Source: Aquimarina pacifica
GTDB lineage: Bacteria > Bacteroidota > Bacteroidia > Flavobacteriales > Flavobacteriaceae
DNA: 64,000 nt
Assembly (NCBI RefSeq): GCF_000520955.1
Contig: NZ_JACC01000013.1
Span: 94,260 to 158,259 of the forward strand
Reading direction: 5' to 3'
Part shown: piece by piece, positions 36,414 through 46,864 of the stretch
Numbering within the stretch: position 1 is the stretch's first letter
Layout of the letters: each line of letters begins with the position of its first letter
Made by a program: the position numbers and the translations under genes
The notes under the pieces: model-generated
The model's input: only the letters and a program-made list of their open reading frames with translations
Told to the model about the DNA's origin: nothing
The model's database searches: none

Positions 36414-37406
36414 TTAGTCTTTATCTAATTTATATTTAGAAAGATCCATACCAAAGTTTAAACCTTTAACATTAACAAGCTCTTCTAGCTCAGTTAAAGA
36501 TTTCTTACCAAAGTTACGGAACTTCATTAAATCATTTTTATTGTAAGATACCAAATCTCCTAATGTATCTACTTCTGCTGCTTTCAAACAATTCAGAGCT
36601 CGTACGGATAAATCCATATCTATTAGCTTTGTTTTCAGCAATTGACGCATATGTAATGATTCTTCATCATATGTTTCTGTCTGAGCAATTTCATCAGCTT
36701 CTAAAGTAATACGCTCATCAGAAAATAACATAAAGTGATGAATCAATATTTTTGCAGCCTCAGTTAATGCATCTTTAGGATGTATAGAACCATCGGTAAC
36801 TATTTCGAAAACCAATTTTTCATAATCCGTTTTTTGCTCTACACGATAGTTTTCAATACTGTACTTTACGTTCTTTATAGGAGTATAAATAGAATCAGTA
36901 AATATTGTACCAATAGGAGCATTTGCTTTCTTATTCTCTTCGGCAGGCACATAACCTCTTCCTTTCTCTATAGTAATTTCAAGGTTTAAAGCTACCTTTT
37001 TATCCATATTACAGATAACCAAATCAGGATTCAACACTTGAAATCCAGAAATAAACTTCTGAAAATCTCCTGCAGTTAACTGCTCTTGACCAGATATAGA
37101 AATTGTAACTGATTCATTATCTATATCCTCTATCTGGCGCTTAAAACGTACTTGTTTTAGATTTAAAATAATTTCTGTAACATCCTCAACTACTCCAGAG
37201 ATAGCAGAAAACTCATGCTCTACTCCTTCGATTCTTAGAGAAGTTACAGCAAAGCCCTCAAGAGAAGATAACAAAACTCTTCGCAAAGCGTTACCAACCG
37301 TTAATCCGTAGCCTGGTTCTAATGGTCTAAATTCAAATTTACCATCGAACTCAGTTGAGTCGATCATGATAACTTTATCGGGCTTTTGAAAATTTAATAT
37401 TGCCAT
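36414..37406 (-). CDS. rpoA: RNA polymerase subunit alpha
   Basis: The alpha subunit assembles RNA polymerase and contacts regulators and upstream DNA. The 330 residues comprise an N-terminal dimerisation domain (about 1-235, with [26 protein letters not shown] near 26) and a C-terminal helix-hairpin domain (about 250-325, [20 protein letters not shown] and [15 protein letters not shown]). The gene lies between rpsD and rplQ, as in most bacteria. I see no anomaly. Confidence 0.99.
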   Translation of the reverse strand: MAILNFQKPDKVIMIDSTEFDGKFEFRPLEPGYGLTVGNALRRVLLSSLEGFAVTSLRIEGVEHEFSAISGVVEDVTEIILNLKQVRFKRQIEDIDNESVTISISGQEQLTAGDFQKFISGFQVLNPDLVICNMDKKVALNLEITIEKGRGYVPAEENKKANAPIGTIFTDSIYTPIKNVKYSIENYRVEQKTDYEKLVFEIVTDGSIHPKDALTEAAKILIHHFMLFSDERITLEADEIAQTETYDEESLHMRQLLKTKLIDMDLSVRALNCLKAAEVDTLGDLVSYNKNDLMKFRNFGKKSLTELEELVNVKGLNFGMDLSKYKLDKD

Positions 37407-37429
37407 ATTATTGTTTCTTCTTAGAGTTA

Positions 37430-38035
37430 TTACTTAGAGTATAATTCGACGATGAATTGTTCATTAATGTTCTCAGGAATTTGAATTCTACCTGGAACCG
37501 ATACAAAAGTACCTTGTTTAGTATCATTATTAAAAGTAATCCATTCGTAAACGCTACTATTATTTGATAACGCATTTTGAATTACCTCTAAAGATTTTGA
37601 CTTTTCTCTTACTCCTACAACATCTCCTGCTTTCAACTGATATGATGGAATATTTACTTGTTGTCCATTTACAGTTATATGTCTGTGTGATACTAATTGT
37701 CTTGCCCCTCTTCTAGAATTCGCCAATCCCATTCTGTATACAACATTATCTAATCGAGATTCACATAATTGAAGTAGCACTTCACCAGTAATCCCCTGAG
37801 ACCTTGTTGCCTTCTCAAACATATTTCGGAATTGTCTTTCTAAAACACCATAGGTATATTTAGCTTTTTGCTTTTCCATTAATTGGATTGCATATTCACT
37901 TTTCTTACCTCTACGTCTGTTATTACCATGTTGTCCCGGAGGGTAATTTCTTTTTTCGAATGATTTGTCATCTCCGAATATCGCTTCACCAAATTTACGA
38001 GCGATTTTAGTTTTTGGACCAGTATATCTTGCCAT
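37430..38035 (-). CDS. rpsD: 30S ribosomal protein S4
   Basis: S4 starts small-subunit assembly by binding the 5' domain of 16S rRNA, and in many bacteria represses its own operon. The 201 residues begin [21 protein letters not shown] and contain an S4 RNA-binding domain (about 90-155, [30 protein letters not shown]). The 137-nt spacer upstream, much longer than its neighbours', holds a hairpin (38138-38160) that may be the autoregulatory site. No zinc-binding Cys cluster is present, so it is the metal-free form. Confidence 0.98.
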   Translation of the reverse strand: MARYTGPKTKIARKFGEAIFGDDKSFEKRNYPPGQHGNNRRRGKKSEYAIQLMEKQKAKYTYGVLERQFRNMFEKATRSQGITGEVLLQLCESRLDNVVYRMGLANSRRGARQLVSHRHITVNGQQVNIPSYQLKAGDVVGVREKSKSLEVIQNALSNNSSVYEWITFNNDTKQGTFVSVPGRIQIPENINEQFIVELYSK

Positions 38036-38137
38036 TATTAAAATTTTATTATTGAGAGTGGTTATGAATTAAGGTCACTTTCCTTCGATACCCATTTTTG
38101 TCCCTCATTTAGATTACTTACTTTTTATATCCTAAAG

Positions 38138-38160
38138 ATCCTGAACACAAGTTTCAGGAT
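38138..38160 (-). promoter_or_regulatory. Hairpin between rpsK and rpsD
   Basis: ATCCTGAA and TTCAGGAT form a perfect 8-bp stem with a 7-nt loop, 100-120 nt upstream of rpsD. On the minus strand no T-run follows, and another AGGAT lies just downstream that could compete for the same arm. A role in S4 autoregulation or mRNA processing is possible. Confidence 0.4.
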
Positions 38161-38172
38161 TCTTAATTGTAA

Positions 38173-38556
38173 TTACACTCTACGTCTTTTAGGAGGACGA
38201 CAGCCATTATGCGGCATTGGTGTAACATCAATAATTTCAGACACCTCGATACCAGAATTATGAAGAGAACGAATTGCAGACTCTCTACCGTTTCCAGGAC
38301 CTTTTACGTACACCTTAACTTTTTTCAATCCAGCTTCAATTGCAACTTTAGATGCATCTTCAGCCGCTAGTTGTGCTGCATAAGGAGTATTCTTCTTTGA
38401 TCCTCTAAAACCCATTTTACCGGCAGATGACCAAGAAATTACATCTCCTTTTTTATTTGTTAACGAAATAATTATGTTGTTAAAAGAAGCGGTTACATGA
38501 GCTTCTCCTACTGATTCAACAATTACTTTACGTTTTTTTGAAGTTGACTTTGCCAT
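38173..38556 (-). CDS. rpsK: 30S ribosomal protein S11
   Basis: S11 lines the mRNA platform of the small subunit. The 127 residues include the signature [30 protein letters not shown], then [43 protein letters not shown] at the end. It is 8 nt after rpsM and 137 nt before rpsD, so the alpha cluster has its only long gap here. Confidence 0.98.
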   Translation of the reverse strand: MAKSTSKKRKVIVESVGEAHVTASFNNIIISLTNKKGDVISWSSAGKMGFRGSKKNTPYAAQLAAEDASKVAIEAGLKKVKVYVKGPGNGRESAIRSLHNSGIEVSEIIDVTPMPHNGCRPPKRRRV

Positions 38557-38564
38557 ACTACTTA

Positions 38565-38939
38565 TTATTTAGTTGCTTTTTTCTTGTTAGCAACTGTTTT
38601 TCTTCTTCCTTTACGTGTTCTAGAGTTATTCTTAGTACGTTGCCCTCTAAGTGGTAAACCTGCTCTATGTCGGATACCTCTATAACACCCTATATCCATA
38701 AGACGTTTTATATTCAACTGTACTTCAGAACGCAATTCTCCTTCGATAGTATAGTTTCCTACAGCTTCACGAATACGACCAATCTGATCATCATCCCAGT
38801 CAGAAACTTTTAAATTTACATCTACTTTAGCAGTGTCTAAAATTTCTTTAGCTCTACTTCTGCCAATTCCGAAGATATAGGTTAACGCTATAACTCCTCG
38901 CTTTTGTTTAGGTATATCTACCCCTGCAATTCTTGCCAT
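38565..38939 (-). CDS. rpsM: 30S ribosomal protein S13
   Basis: S13 sits in the head of the small subunit and contacts the P-site tRNA and the large subunit. The 124 residues start [20 protein letters not shown] and end with [20 protein letters not shown], a basic tail. The helix-turn region [14 protein letters not shown] is conserved. It lies 2 nt after rpmJ. Confidence 0.98.
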   Translation of the reverse strand: MARIAGVDIPKQKRGVIALTYIFGIGRSRAKEILDTAKVDVNLKVSDWDDDQIGRIREAVGNYTIEGELRSEVQLNIKRLMDIGCYRGIRHRAGLPLRGQRTKNNSRTRKGRRKTVANKKKATK

Positions 38940-38941
38940 AA

Positions 38942-39058
38942 TTACCCTTGTCTTTGTTTAAATCTAGGATTCTTTTTATTAATCACGTAAAGTCGGCCTT
39001 TTCTACGTACAATCTTGCACTCGGCACTTCTCTTTTTTATCGACGCTCTTACTTTCAT
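38942..39058 (-). CDS. rpmJ: 50S ribosomal protein L36
   Basis: L36 is the smallest protein of the large subunit. The 38-residue frame starts at 39058 and reads [17 protein letters not shown], continues [14 protein letters not shown] and ends in RFKQRQG, matching the family over its whole length. It has a single Cys (residue 14), so it is the zinc-free (C-minus) form. It sits between infA and rpsM, the canonical place. The frame is easy to overlook because of its length. Confidence 0.97.
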   Translation of the reverse strand: MKVRASIKKRSAECKIVRRKGRLYVINKKNPRFKQRQG

Positions 39059-39132
39059 CTTTTCGTTTTTTTATTTCCAGACTATAACTGAATATATTCT
39101 AGAAGATCTCAGTAACAAGATTTTTCAGCCTG

Positions 39133-39162
39133 CAAAATTACACAAAAAATCTTAATTTACAA
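39133..39162 (-). promoter_or_regulatory. Internal promoter ahead of rpmJ and the alpha operon
   Basis: On the minus strand TTG (39160-39162), 19 nt, then TAATTTTG (39133-39140) is an exact match to the flavobacterial TTG-N19-TAnnTTTG promoter. It lies in the 118-nt infA-rpmJ spacer and could drive rpmJ-rpsM-rpsK-rpsD-rpoA-rplQ independently. Confidence 0.6.
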
Positions 39163-39176
39163 TATTCTTAATTTAT

Positions 39177-39392
39177 TTAGTATCTATATGTTATTCGAGC
39201 TTTACTTAAATCGTAAGGACTCATCTCTAACTTTACTTTATCTCCAGGTAATAATTTAATATAATGCATACGCATTTTTCCTGATATGTGCGCTGTTACC
39301 ACATGGCCATTTTCTAATTCTACACGAAACATTGCATTTGATAATGCTTCAATGATACTGCCATCTTGTTCTATTGCTGGTTGTTTTGCCAT
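39177..39392 (-). CDS. infA: Translation initiation factor IF-1
   Basis: IF-1 binds the A site during initiation. The 71 residues form a single OB-fold: [40 protein letters not shown] and the end [18 protein letters not shown] are all typical. It overlaps the secY stop by one base (TAATG), so the two are translationally coupled. Flanking map and adk genes, found here in Firmicutes, are absent. Confidence 0.98.
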   Translation of the reverse strand: MAKQPAIEQDGSIIEALSNAMFRVELENGHVVTAHISGKMRMHYIKLLPGDKVKLEMSPYDLSKARITYRY

Positions 39393-40729
39393 TATGCTAC
39401 TGCTTTACGGTTTTTACCAGTTTTCATTAATCCATCATAATGTCTATTTAACAAATACGAATTGACTTGTTGCATCGTATCTATGGCAACACCCACCATA
39501 ATCAAAAGTGATGTTCCTCCAAAGAAAAGCGCCCAGCCTTGCTGTACATTAAGCAACTTCACCGCTATTGCAGGAAATATTGCTACTAGAGCTAGAAAAA
39601 TAGAACCTGGCAAAGTTATTTGAGACATAATCTTATCAAGATACTCAGATGTTTCGCTTCCTGGACGAATTCCGGGAATAAAACCTCCGCTTCTCTTCAA
39701 ATCATCTGCCATTTTATTGGTTGGTACTGTGATTGCTGTATAAAAATATGTAAACACAATAATTAAAAGGGCAAACAACAAGTTATACCACAAACCAAAC
39801 ATATCACTAAAAGCAGCCTTTATAGTTTGAGAAGTCTCAGAATCAGAAAGACCAGCTACCGCGGAAGGCACAAACATAATTGCCTGAGCAAAAATGATAG
39901 GCATTACTCCTGAAGCATTTAATTTTAATGGGATATACTGACGTGATCCAAAAACATTTTTTTCATAACCACCACCAGCAGTTCTCCTTGCATATTGAAC
40001 AGGTATTTGTCTTACTGCCATTACAAGTAATACTGAAGCCAAAATAATCACAAACCATATTACTAATTCTATTAGAACCATGATCATTCCTCCACCATCA
40101 CCTGATACTCTGGAAGAAAAGTTCTGTACAAAAGATTGTGGTAATGTTGCTATAATTCCAACCATTATTAATAATGATATACCATTTCCAATACCTTTGT
40201 CTGTAATCTTCTCACCCAACCACATTGCAAACACACAACCCGTAGATATAATAATTACAGAAGATACAACAAAAACAGTTTGATTAGGAATTATGAAAGC
40301 CTGAGACGGCAAAGTAGCAAACAAATTATAAATATAACCTGGTCCTTGAACCAAGGTAATAGCAATTGTTAACCAACGCGTAATTTGATTAATTTTTTTC
40401 CTACCACTTTCACCTTCTTTCTGTAATTTTTGCAAATAAGGAATTGCAATTCCCATTAGTTGAACAACAATAGAGGCGGATATATATGGCATAATACCAA
40501 GTGCAAAAACCGAAGCATTGGCAAAAGCCCCCCCTGTAAATGCATTTAGCAACCCTAATAAACCATCTTGCGTTTGAGTTCCAAGATTTGCTAATTCTGA
40601 AGCATCAACTCCAGGAAGTACTACTTGTGCTCCGAAGCGATAAACTAAAAGAAGACCTAGCGTAACTAAGATTCTATTTTTTAGTTCTTCAATTTTCCAA
40701 ATGTTTTTTATTGTATCAATAAATTTCAT
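39392..40729 (-). CDS. secY: Protein translocase subunit SecY
   Basis: SecY forms the channel of the Sec translocon in the inner membrane. The 445 residues contain ten membrane helices. Landmarks are [18 protein letters not shown] near 75, the plug region [24 protein letters not shown], and the cytoplasmic loop [36 protein letters not shown] near 246. A conserved GFIPGIRPG near 350 is also present. It lies 10 nt after rplO. Confidence 0.98.
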   Translation of the reverse strand: MKFIDTIKNIWKIEELKNRILVTLGLLLVYRFGAQVVLPGVDASELANLGTQTQDGLLGLLNAFTGGAFANASVFALGIMPYISASIVVQLMGIAIPYLQKLQKEGESGRKKINQITRWLTIAITLVQGPGYIYNLFATLPSQAFIIPNQTVFVVSSVIIISTGCVFAMWLGEKITDKGIGNGISLLIMVGIIATLPQSFVQNFSSRVSGDGGGMIMVLIELVIWFVIILASVLLVMAVRQIPVQYARRTAGGGYEKNVFGSRQYIPLKLNASGVMPIIFAQAIMFVPSAVAGLSDSETSQTIKAAFSDMFGLWYNLLFALLIIVFTYFYTAITVPTNKMADDLKRSGGFIPGIRPGSETSEYLDKIMSQITLPGSIFLALVAIFPAIAVKLLNVQQGWALFFGGTSLLIMVGVAIDTMQQVNSYLLNRHYDGLMKTGKNRKAVA

Positions 40730-40739
40730 GAATTGTCGA

Positions 40740-41192
40740 TTATAGGGTTACTGCTTCACCACCAGCTGCTTCGATAGCTGCTTTTGCTGTGGCCGTAAAT
40801 TTATGAGCTGAAACTTTTAATTTTGCCTTCAATTCACCTCTTCCTAATATCTTAACCAAATCATTCTTTCCAGCAAGGCGTGTAGCCAAAATAACATCTA
40901 AGTCCACAGTATCCTTAATCTTTCCATCATCCACTAATTTTTGTAGCGTGTCCAAATTAACACCTTGATACTCTTTTCTATTAATGTTTTTGAAACCAAA
41001 CTTAGGCACACGTCTTTGAAGTGGCATCTGCCCTCCTTCAAAACCGATCTTTTTTGAATACCCTGAACGTGATTTAGCTCCTTTGTGTCCACGAGTTGCA
41101 GTTCCTCCTTTTCCAGAACCTTGTCCACGACCAACTCGTTTACTATTATTTTTTACCGAACCTGCAGCAGGTTTTAAGTTACTTAAATCCAT
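40740..41192 (-). CDS. rplO: 50S ribosomal protein L15
   Basis: L15 is a late assembly protein of the large subunit. The 150 residues show the Gly-rich N-terminus MDLSNLKPAAGSVKNNSKRVGRGQGSGKGGTATRGHKG and the core domain GFEGGQMPLQRRVPKFGFKN, then the typical end AHKFTATAKAAIEAAGGEAVTL. The gene lies between rpmD and secY, as in other bacteria. Confidence 0.98.
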   Translation of the reverse strand: MDLSNLKPAAGSVKNNSKRVGRGQGSGKGGTATRGHKGAKSRSGYSKKIGFEGGQMPLQRRVPKFGFKNINRKEYQGVNLDTLQKLVDDGKIKDTVDLDVILATRLAGKNDLVKILGRGELKAKLKVSAHKFTATAKAAIEAAGGEAVTL

Positions 41193-41201
41193 TTGCTTAT
41201 T

Positions 41202-41381
41202 TTATTTTGTTTCTATTGAAACTAAATGTTTAACTTTATTTACCATCCCTAGGATATTAGGAGTATCTTCATGCTCCACTACCTGGCCGATTTTTTTTAG
41301 ACCAAGAGCCTCTAAGGTTCTTTTTTGTCTTTGAGTACGGTTAATCGCACTTTTTACTTTGGTAATTTTAATCTTTGCCAT
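41202..41381 (-). CDS. rpmD: 50S ribosomal protein L30
   Basis: This small protein of the large subunit has 59 residues: MAKIKITKVKSAINRTQRQKRT, LEALGLKKIGQVVEHEDTPN and ILGMVNKVKHLVSIETK. The start at 41381 is chosen because a longer frame to 41423 would add residues that overlap the end of rpsE and show no family resemblance. It sits in the expected rpsE-rpmD-rplO order. Confidence 0.97.
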   Translation of the reverse strand: MAKIKITKVKSAINRTQRQKRTLEALGLKKIGQVVEHEDTPNILGMVNKVKHLVSIETK

Positions 41382-41391
41382 CGTTCCTAAT

Positions 41392-41916
41392 TTATCCTTT
41401 AAACACTTTTTCAAGTGAAACACCTCTTTGAGCCGCTACTTGTTTTGCACTACGCATCTGAAGCAATGCATCAAAAGTAGCTTTTACAACATTATGCGGG
41501 TTAGATGATCCTTGATTTTTAGAAAGTACATCATGTACACCCACAGCTTCTAATACAGCACGTATAGCACCACCTGCTATAACCCCTGTTCCTGTTGCGG
41601 CAGGCATAAGTAGAACTCTTGCTCCACCATATTTACCTTTTTGTTCATGAGGTAATGTACCTTTTTGTAAAGGAATTCTAACTAGATTTTTCTTAGCATC
41701 TTCTACTGCTTTAGAAATAGCTTCGGCAACTTCTTTAGATTTTCCTAACCCATGGCCTACAACACCATTTTCATCACCAACCACTACAATAGCAGAAAAA
41801 CCAAATGCTCTACCTCCTTTTGTTACTTTTGTAACACGTTGCACACCCACCAAACGATCTTTAAGCTCAAGTCCACTAGGTTTTACTAACTCTGCGTTTT
41901 TATATTTTTGATACAT
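41392..41916 (-). CDS. rpsE: 30S ribosomal protein S5
   Basis: S5 helps decoding fidelity and mRNA unwinding at the entry site. The 174 residues begin with a Bacteroidota-style tail and contain the double-stranded RNA-binding motif [35 protein letters not shown] near residues 22-56 and the C-terminal half GIIAGG-like segment [22 protein letters not shown]. It lies 6 nt after rplR. Confidence 0.98.
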   Translation of the reverse strand: MYQKYKNAELVKPSGLELKDRLVGVQRVTKVTKGGRAFGFSAIVVVGDENGVVGHGLGKSKEVAEAISKAVEDAKKNLVRIPLQKGTLPHEQKGKYGGARVLLMPAATGTGVIAGGAIRAVLEAVGVHDVLSKNQGSSNPHNVVKATFDALLQMRSAKQVAAQRGVSLEKVFKG

Positions 41917-41922
41917 AATTTC

Positions 41923-42279
41923 TTAGAATTTAAGTCCTGCTTCTCTAGCACCGTCTGCCAATGATTTTACTCTACCATGATACAAATACCCTCCTCTATC
42001 GAAAGATACTGTATCTATTCCTGCTTGTTTAGCTTTTTCTGCAAGAGCTTTTCCTACTAAACTTGCTTTTTCTATTTTATTTCCAGCTGCTGCCGAAATA
42101 TCTTTATCTCTTGAAGAAGCTGAACTGATTGTTTTACCAGTTACATCATCTATGATTTGTGCATAGATTTCTTTGTTACTTCTAAAAACAGATAATCTAG
42201 GACGTTGCGCCGTTCCGGTAACACTACCACGGATACGCTTTCTTATCTTTAATCTTCTTAAATCTTTTGAGAATGCCAT
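41923..42279 (-). CDS. rplR: 50S ribosomal protein L18
   Basis: L18 binds 5S rRNA in the central protuberance. The 118 residues include [24 protein letters not shown] near 30-52, [39 protein letters not shown] at the end, and a basic N-terminus. It lies 10 nt after rplF and 6 nt before rpsE. Confidence 0.98.
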   Translation of the reverse strand: MAFSKDLRRLKIRKRIRGSVTGTAQRPRLSVFRSNKEIYAQIIDDVTGKTISSASSRDKDISAAAGNKIEKASLVGKALAEKAKQAGIDTVSFDRGGYLYHGRVKSLADGAREAGLKF

Positions 42280-42289
42280 AACTTCGTTA

Positions 42290-42832
42290 TTATGCAGATT
42301 TACCTGCTTTTCTTCTTAATTGTTCTCCAACAAACTTAACTCCTTTTCCTTTGTATGGTTCAGGCTTACGGAAGCCTCTTATCTTGGCAGCCACCTGTCC
42401 TACTAATTGCTTATCATAGGAAGTTAATTTAATGATTGGGTTCTTACCTTTTTCAGAAATAGTTTCAATTTTTATTTCGGGTGCAACATTAATGACAATG
42501 TTGTGCGAAAAACCTAAGGCCAAATCTAACTTCTGTCCTTGATTTGAAGCTCTATACCCTACTCCAACTAATTCTAACTCCTTGGTAAAACCTTCAGAAA
42601 CACCTTGAATCATATTATTAATCAAAGCTCTATATAATCCGTGCTTTGATTTATGATCTTTTGATTCACTAGGTCTCTCAAGAACAACCTGACCATCCTC
42701 TACTTTCACATCGATACTGTCGATATCTTGTGAAAGTTCACCTAATTTTCCTTTAACAGTAACAACATTACCTGTCACTTCTACAGTGACACCAGACGGA
42801 ACAGTTACTGGATTTTTTCCTATTCTTGACAT
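42290..42832 (-). CDS. rplF: 50S ribosomal protein L6
   Basis: L6 lies at the base of the L7/L12 stalk. The 180 residues are two L6 folds, about 10-80 and 90-165. Landmarks are [30 protein letters not shown] and the signature end [18 protein letters not shown]. The gene is in the canonical position between rpsH and rplR. Confidence 0.98.
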   Translation of the reverse strand: MSRIGKNPVTVPSGVTVEVTGNVVTVKGKLGELSQDIDSIDVKVEDGQVVLERPSESKDHKSKHGLYRALINNMIQGVSEGFTKELELVGVGYRASNQGQKLDLALGFSHNIVINVAPEIKIETISEKGKNPIIKLTSYDKQLVGQVAAKIRGFRKPEPYKGKGVKFVGEQLRRKAGKSA

Positions 42833-42853
42833 TTCTTTTTGTCTTTTTTACTG

Positions 42854-43252
42854 TTAATATACGTAGCAAAGTACCTCACCACCTACATTCTCTTGTCTTG
42901 CCTGTTTACCAGTCATAACACCATGAGATGTAGATATGATAGCAATTCCTAATCCATTAAGGATTCTAGGAACCTCACTTGAACCAGAATACTTACGTAA
43001 ACCAGGCTTACTAATCCTCTGTAACTCTTTAATTACAGGTTCTTTAGTAAACTTATCATATTTGAGAGCTATTTTTATACTACCTTGTGTTGTATTGTCT
43101 TCAAATTTATAACTTAAAATATATCCTTGATCGAATAATATTTTTGTGATCTCTTTCTTAACCTTTGATGCAGGGATTTCCACAACTCTATGTTGTGCTC
43201 TATTTGCATTTCTAATTCTGGTTAAATAATCTGCTATAGGATCTGTATTCAT
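42854..43252 (-). CDS. rpsH: 30S ribosomal protein S8
   Basis: S8 binds the central domain of 16S rRNA; in E. coli it represses the spc operon. The 132 residues start [19 protein letters not shown] and end with [31 protein letters not shown], both conserved. The spacers on either side are 21 nt, slightly longer than the local norm, but no obvious S8-site hairpin is seen around rplE. Confidence 0.98.
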   Translation of the reverse strand: MNTDPIADYLTRIRNANRAQHRVVEIPASKVKKEITKILFDQGYILSYKFEDNTTQGSIKIALKYDKFTKEPVIKELQRISKPGLRKYSGSSEVPRILNGLGIAIISTSHGVMTGKQARQENVGGEVLCYVY

Positions 43253-43273
43253 TGTTTCTCCTTTATAATATTA

Positions 43274-43543
43274 TTACCAACTAGCTTTAGTTACTCCTGG
43301 AATTAATCCTTTATTCGCCATCTCTCTAAATGTAACCCTTGAGATTCCAAATTGACGCATATATCCTTTTGGTCTTCCTGTTAGTTTACATCTATTATGC
43401 TTACGAATAGGAGAAGCATTTTTAGGCAATTTCTGTAATGCTTCATAGTCTCCAGCTTCTTTAAGAGCTTTTCGTTTCTCAGCATATTTAGCAACAGTCT
43501 TTGCTCTCTTCACCTCACGGGCTTTCATTGATTCTTTAGCCAT
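43274..43543 (-). CDS. rpsN: 30S ribosomal protein S14 (zinc-free type)
   Basis: S14 sits in the head of the small subunit. The 89 residues have the conserved C-terminal [24 protein letters not shown] and a helical N-terminus. Only one Cys is present, so this is the metal-independent long form rather than the 61-residue zinc form. The gene is 2 nt after rplE. Confidence 0.97.
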   Translation of the reverse strand: MAKESMKAREVKRAKTVAKYAEKRKALKEAGDYEALQKLPKNASPIRKHNRCKLTGRPKGYMRQFGISRVTFREMANKGLIPGVTKASW

Positions 43544-43545
43544 AA

Positions 43546-44097
43546 TTAATTCTTTTTAAAAGGTAATCCTAGTTGGGTTAACAATGATTTTGCTTCCTTA
43601 TCAGTTTTAGCTGAAGTTTCGAAAGTAATATTCATTCCAGATATCTTATTTACTTTATCAATATCAATTTCTGGAAAAATAATCTGCTCAAGGATTCCTA
43701 GAGAATAATTACCTCTACCATCAAAACCAGTTGCTTTGATTCCACTAAAGTCTCTTACTCGAGGTAATGCAGATGTTACTAAACGATCAAGAAATTCATA
43801 CATTTTTTCACCGCGCAAAGTAACTTTAGCACCTATAGGCATTCCCTTACGTAACTTAAATGTAGCAACATCTTTTTTAGATATAGTTGCAACAGCTTTT
43901 TGACCTGTAATAGTTGTTAATTCATCAACTGCATAGTCAATTAACTTCTTATCCGCTACTGCAGCACCAACACCTCTACTTACAACTATCTTCTTAAGTT
44001 TAGGTACTTGCATTACATTATCATAGCTGAATTCTTCTGTAAGAGCAGAAACTACCTTGTCCTTGTACTCTTGTTTTAATCTTGGGATATAAGCCAT
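43546..44097 (-). CDS. rplE: 50S ribosomal protein L5
   Basis: L5 binds 5S rRNA and the P-site tRNA elbow. The 183 residues include [53 protein letters not shown] and the end [24 protein letters not shown]. Start and length are typical. Confidence 0.98.
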   Translation of the reverse strand: MAYIPRLKQEYKDKVVSALTEEFSYDNVMQVPKLKKIVVSRGVGAAVADKKLIDYAVDELTTITGQKAVATISKKDVATFKLRKGMPIGAKVTLRGEKMYEFLDRLVTSALPRVRDFSGIKATGFDGRGNYSLGILEQIIFPEIDIDKVNKISGMNITFETSAKTDKEAKSLLTQLGLPFKKN

Positions 44098-44099
44098 AA

Positions 44100-44411
44100 C
44101 TATATTACTTCATTAGATTTTTTAGCAAATCTCACTTTCTTATCTCCTTCTACTCTATATCCTACTCTTGTTGTTTCTCCTTTTGAAGTTAACAATGATA
44201 AGTTAGAAATATGAATAGGTGCTTCTTGCTTTACGATACCACCTTGTGGATTCGTAGCGCTTGGCTTCTGGTGTTTTGAAACTAAGTTCACACCTTCTAC
44301 AATCGCCTTGTTTTTATCCTTTAATACTTTCTGTACTGTACCTTCCTGACCTTTATTATCGCCAGCAATAACACGAACAGTATCTCCAGACTTAATTTTT
44401 AGCTTTGTCAT
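44100..44411 (-). CDS. rplX: 50S ribosomal protein L24
   Basis: L24 is an assembly initiator near the exit tunnel. The 103 residues contain the KOW motif [25 protein letters not shown] near 5-29 and the family segment [10 protein letters not shown] near 65. The gene is 13 nt after rplN and 2 nt before rplE. Confidence 0.98.
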   Translation of the reverse strand: MTKLKIKSGDTVRVIAGDNKGQEGTVQKVLKDKNKAIVEGVNLVSKHQKPSATNPQGGIVKQEAPIHISNLSLLTSKGETTRVGYRVEGDKKVRFAKKSNEVI

Positions 44412-44424
44412 CTTTTCGAATGTT

Positions 44425-44793
44425 TTAAAGCACCTCTGGTGCTAGTGAAACAATCTTCATGAACTGCTTATCACGAAGCTCTCTTGCCACAGGACCAAAA
44501 ACACGTGTTCCTCTCATTTCTCCTGTTGGATTCAATAAAACACATGCATTATCATCAAAACGGATATAAGAACCGTCTGGTCTGCGTACTTCTTTCTTGG
44601 TACGAACTACAACTGCAGTTGAAACTGCTCCTTTTTTAATGTTTCCATTTGGAGTCGCTTCTTTAACACTGACAACTATTTTGTCTCCTACAGAGGCGTA
44701 TCTTCTTTTTGTACCACCTAAAACACGGATAACTAAAACTTCTTTACCTCCGGTGTTATCGGCTACCTTTAATCTAGACTCTTGTTGTACCAT
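44425..44793 (-). CDS. rplN: 50S ribosomal protein L14
   Basis: L14 sits at the subunit interface and receives the silencing factor RsfS. The 122 residues start [20 protein letters not shown] and contain the signature [23 protein letters not shown] and the end [24 protein letters not shown]. The gene is 2 nt after rpsQ. Confidence 0.98.
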   Translation of the reverse strand: MVQQESRLKVADNTGGKEVLVIRVLGGTKRRYASVGDKIVVSVKEATPNGNIKKGAVSTAVVVRTKKEVRRPDGSYIRFDDNACVLLNPTGEMRGTRVFGPVARELRDKQFMKIVSLAPEVL

Positions 44794-44795
44794 AA

Positions 44796-45053
44796 TTACT
44801 TCGCTCTTTCAATTACTTCTACTAATCTCCAGCACTTGGTTCTACTCATAGGTCTTGTTTCCATGATCTTTACGGTATCACCAATATTGCAGTCGTTTTT
44901 CTCATCGTGCGCAACATATTTTTTTGTTTTTAACACGAACTTTCCGTACATCGGATGCTTTACTTTTTTAACTTCAGAAACCACGATTGATTTCTGCATT
45001 TTGTTACTAGTAACAACACCTATACGCTCTTTTCTTAAATTTCTTTTTTCCAT
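44796..45053 (-). CDS. rpsQ: 30S ribosomal protein S17
   Basis: S17 is a primary 16S rRNA-binding protein with an OB-fold. The 85 residues show [41 protein letters not shown] and the segment [23 protein letters not shown]. The position between rpmC and rplN is the usual one. Confidence 0.98.
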   Translation of the reverse strand: MEKRNLRKERIGVVTSNKMQKSIVVSEVKKVKHPMYGKFVLKTKKYVAHDEKNDCNIGDTVKIMETRPMSRTKCWRLVEVIERAK

Positions 45054-45065
45054 CTTTCAGCAGAA

Positions 45066-45260
45066 TTAACCGTTTAATTCTCTTTTTGTTAGCTCTGTAG
45101 CAATTCTTGCAATAGATCTTCTTACTTTACGAATCTGTAAAGGGTTTTCTAATGGAGACATTGCATGAGCCATTTTTAAATCTGAATATGCTTTTTGAGA
45201 TTTACCAAGCTCCTCTTGTAATGCAGCTGTAGATAATTCTTTTACTTCTGATTGTTTCAT
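45066..45260 (-). CDS. rpmC: 50S ribosomal protein L29
   Basis: L29 is a small helical protein close to the tunnel exit, next to the docking site for SRP and trigger factor. The 64 residues read MKQSEVKELSTAALQEELGK and end with RKVRRSIARIATELTKRELNG, a typical L29 two-helix hairpin. Confidence 0.97.
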   Translation of the reverse strand: MKQSEVKELSTAALQEELGKSQKAYSDLKMAHAMSPLENPLQIRKVRRSIARIATELTKRELNG

Positions 45261-45273
45261 AGTCTCTCAAATA

Positions 45274-45693
45274 TTAAGCTTGATAATCTCTAGCTACGAT
45301 AAACTTAGTTTTTACAGGAAGTTTTTGAGCAGCAAGACGTAATGCTTCTTTCGCAACGTCATAAGGCACTCCACTTATTTCAAATAATATTCTTCCTGGT
45401 TTTACTACTGCAGCCCAATACTCTACAGCACCTTTTCCTTTACCCATACGTACTTCAAGAGGTTTTTTCGTGATAGGCTTATCCGGGAATATTTTTATCC
45501 ACAGAGCACCCTCTCTCTTCATGTAACGAGTAGCAGAAATACGAGCTGCTTCTATTTGTCTGGCAGTAACAAAACTTGAATCTAATGATTTAATTCCGAA
45601 AGTTCCGTTAGAAAGTGTATGTCCTCTTTGAGAAAGACCTTTCATACGTCCTTTTTGTTGCTTACGGAATTTTGTTCTTTTAGGCTGTAACAT
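45274..45693 (-). CDS. rplP: 50S ribosomal protein L16
   Basis: L16 supports the A-site tRNA at the peptidyl transferase centre. The 139 residues start [19 protein letters not shown] and contain [31 protein letters not shown] and the modified-Arg region [21 protein letters not shown]. Length and start are normal. Confidence 0.98.
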   Translation of the reverse strand: MLQPKRTKFRKQQKGRMKGLSQRGHTLSNGTFGIKSLDSSFVTARQIEAARISATRYMKREGALWIKIFPDKPITKKPLEVRMGKGKGAVEYWAAVVKPGRILFEISGVPYDVAKEALRLAAQKLPVKTKFIVARDYQA

Positions 45694-45713
45694 TGTTAAT
45701 TTACTTTAAAAAA

Positions 45714-46439
45714 TTACTTTCTACGACGTGACTTATTATTACCACCACTTCGTCCACCTCGGTCACCTTTTCCTTGTTTCTTGGATAAACCAACTAAAGG
45801 AGAAAGCTCTCTCTTACCATATACTTCACCTTTCATAATCCACACTTTGACTCCCAGTCTACCATATGTAGTATGAGATTCTACCAAAGCATAATCTATG
45901 TCAGCTCTAAATGTAGATAAAGGAATACGACCTTCTTTGTAAGACTCTGAACGTGCCATTTCTGCACCATTCAAACGTCCTGAAATCTGAATCTTAATAC
46001 CTTCTGCGTTCATTCTCATTGCAGCCGCAATAGCCATCTTTATAGCACGACGATACGAAATACGACTTTCTATCTGCCTTGCTACACTAGATCCAACTAA
46101 GAACGCATCAAGTTCTGGTCTTTTGATTTCAAAAATATTGATCTGAACTTCCTTATCTGTAATTTTCTTAAGCTCTTCTTTTAACTTGTCTACCTCCTGA
46201 CCACCTTTTCCGATAATAATACCAGGTCTGGCAGTGGTGATAGTAACGGTTACAAGTTTAAGCGTACGCTCAATAATCACTCTTGATACACTAGCTTTTG
46301 ATAAACGTGCGTGTACATACTTTCTAATCTTATCGTCTTCGGCTAATTTATCACCGTAGTCATTACCTCCGTACCAGTTGGATTCCCAACCTCTAATGAT
46401 ACCAAGGCGATTTCCGATTGGATTTGTCTTCTGTCCCAT
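45714..46439 (-). CDS. rpsC: 30S ribosomal protein S3
   Basis: S3 forms part of the mRNA entry channel. The 241 residues begin [20 protein letters not shown], with a KH domain (about 45-110, [17 protein letters not shown]) and the C-terminal domain with [31 protein letters not shown] near 163-193. A basic Gly/Arg tail (about 225-241) ends in SRRRK. Confidence 0.98.
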   Translation of the reverse strand: MGQKTNPIGNRLGIIRGWESNWYGGNDYGDKLAEDDKIRKYVHARLSKASVSRVIIERTLKLVTVTITTARPGIIIGKGGQEVDKLKEELKKITDKEVQINIFEIKRPELDAFLVGSSVARQIESRISYRRAIKMAIAAAMRMNAEGIKIQISGRLNGAEMARSESYKEGRIPLSTFRADIDYALVESHTTYGRLGVKVWIMKGEVYGKRELSPLVGLSKKQGKGDRGGRSGGNNKSRRRK

Positions 46440-46448
46440 AGTCTATTA

Positions 46449-46856
46449 TTAGCTTTGTGTATTATTTTTTGCTGCAACCACGATTGTAACATGATTAGAG
46501 CGTTTTCTTATTCTGTGCGCGCGACCCTGTGGAGCAGGACGAAGTCTTTTTAACATACTCCCCCCATCTACACGAATCTCTTTTACAAAAAGATCAGCAT
46601 CTTCGATACTTGCATCTTCATTTTTCGCCTGCCAATTTGCAATTGCAGATAGCAAAAGTTTCTCTAAACGACGTGATGCTTCTTTAGGGCTAAATCTAAG
46701 AATATGAAGCGCCTTTTCAACTTTTTCACCACGTACAAGATCAGCTACTAAACGCATCTTACGAGGTGACGTAGGGCAGTTATTAAGTTTAGCAAAAGCA
46801 ATTTGCTTTTTCTCTTCCTTAATTCTGTCTGCCATTTCTCTTTTACGAACTCCCAT
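46449..46856 (-). CDS. rplV: 50S ribosomal protein L22
   Basis: L22 lines the exit tunnel with its long beta-hairpin. The 135 residues are longer than the 110 of E. coli because of a charged N-terminal extension (1-20). The core has [24 protein letters not shown] near 29-52 and the hairpin [32 protein letters not shown] near 96-127. No macrolide-type deletion is visible in the hairpin. Confidence 0.98.
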   Translation of the reverse strand: MGVRKREMADRIKEEKKQIAFAKLNNCPTSPRKMRLVADLVRGEKVEKALHILRFSPKEASRRLEKLLLSAIANWQAKNEDASIEDADLFVKEIRVDGGSMLKRLRPAPQGRAHRIRKRSNHVTIVVAAKNNTQS

Positions 46857-46864
46857 GACTTAAA

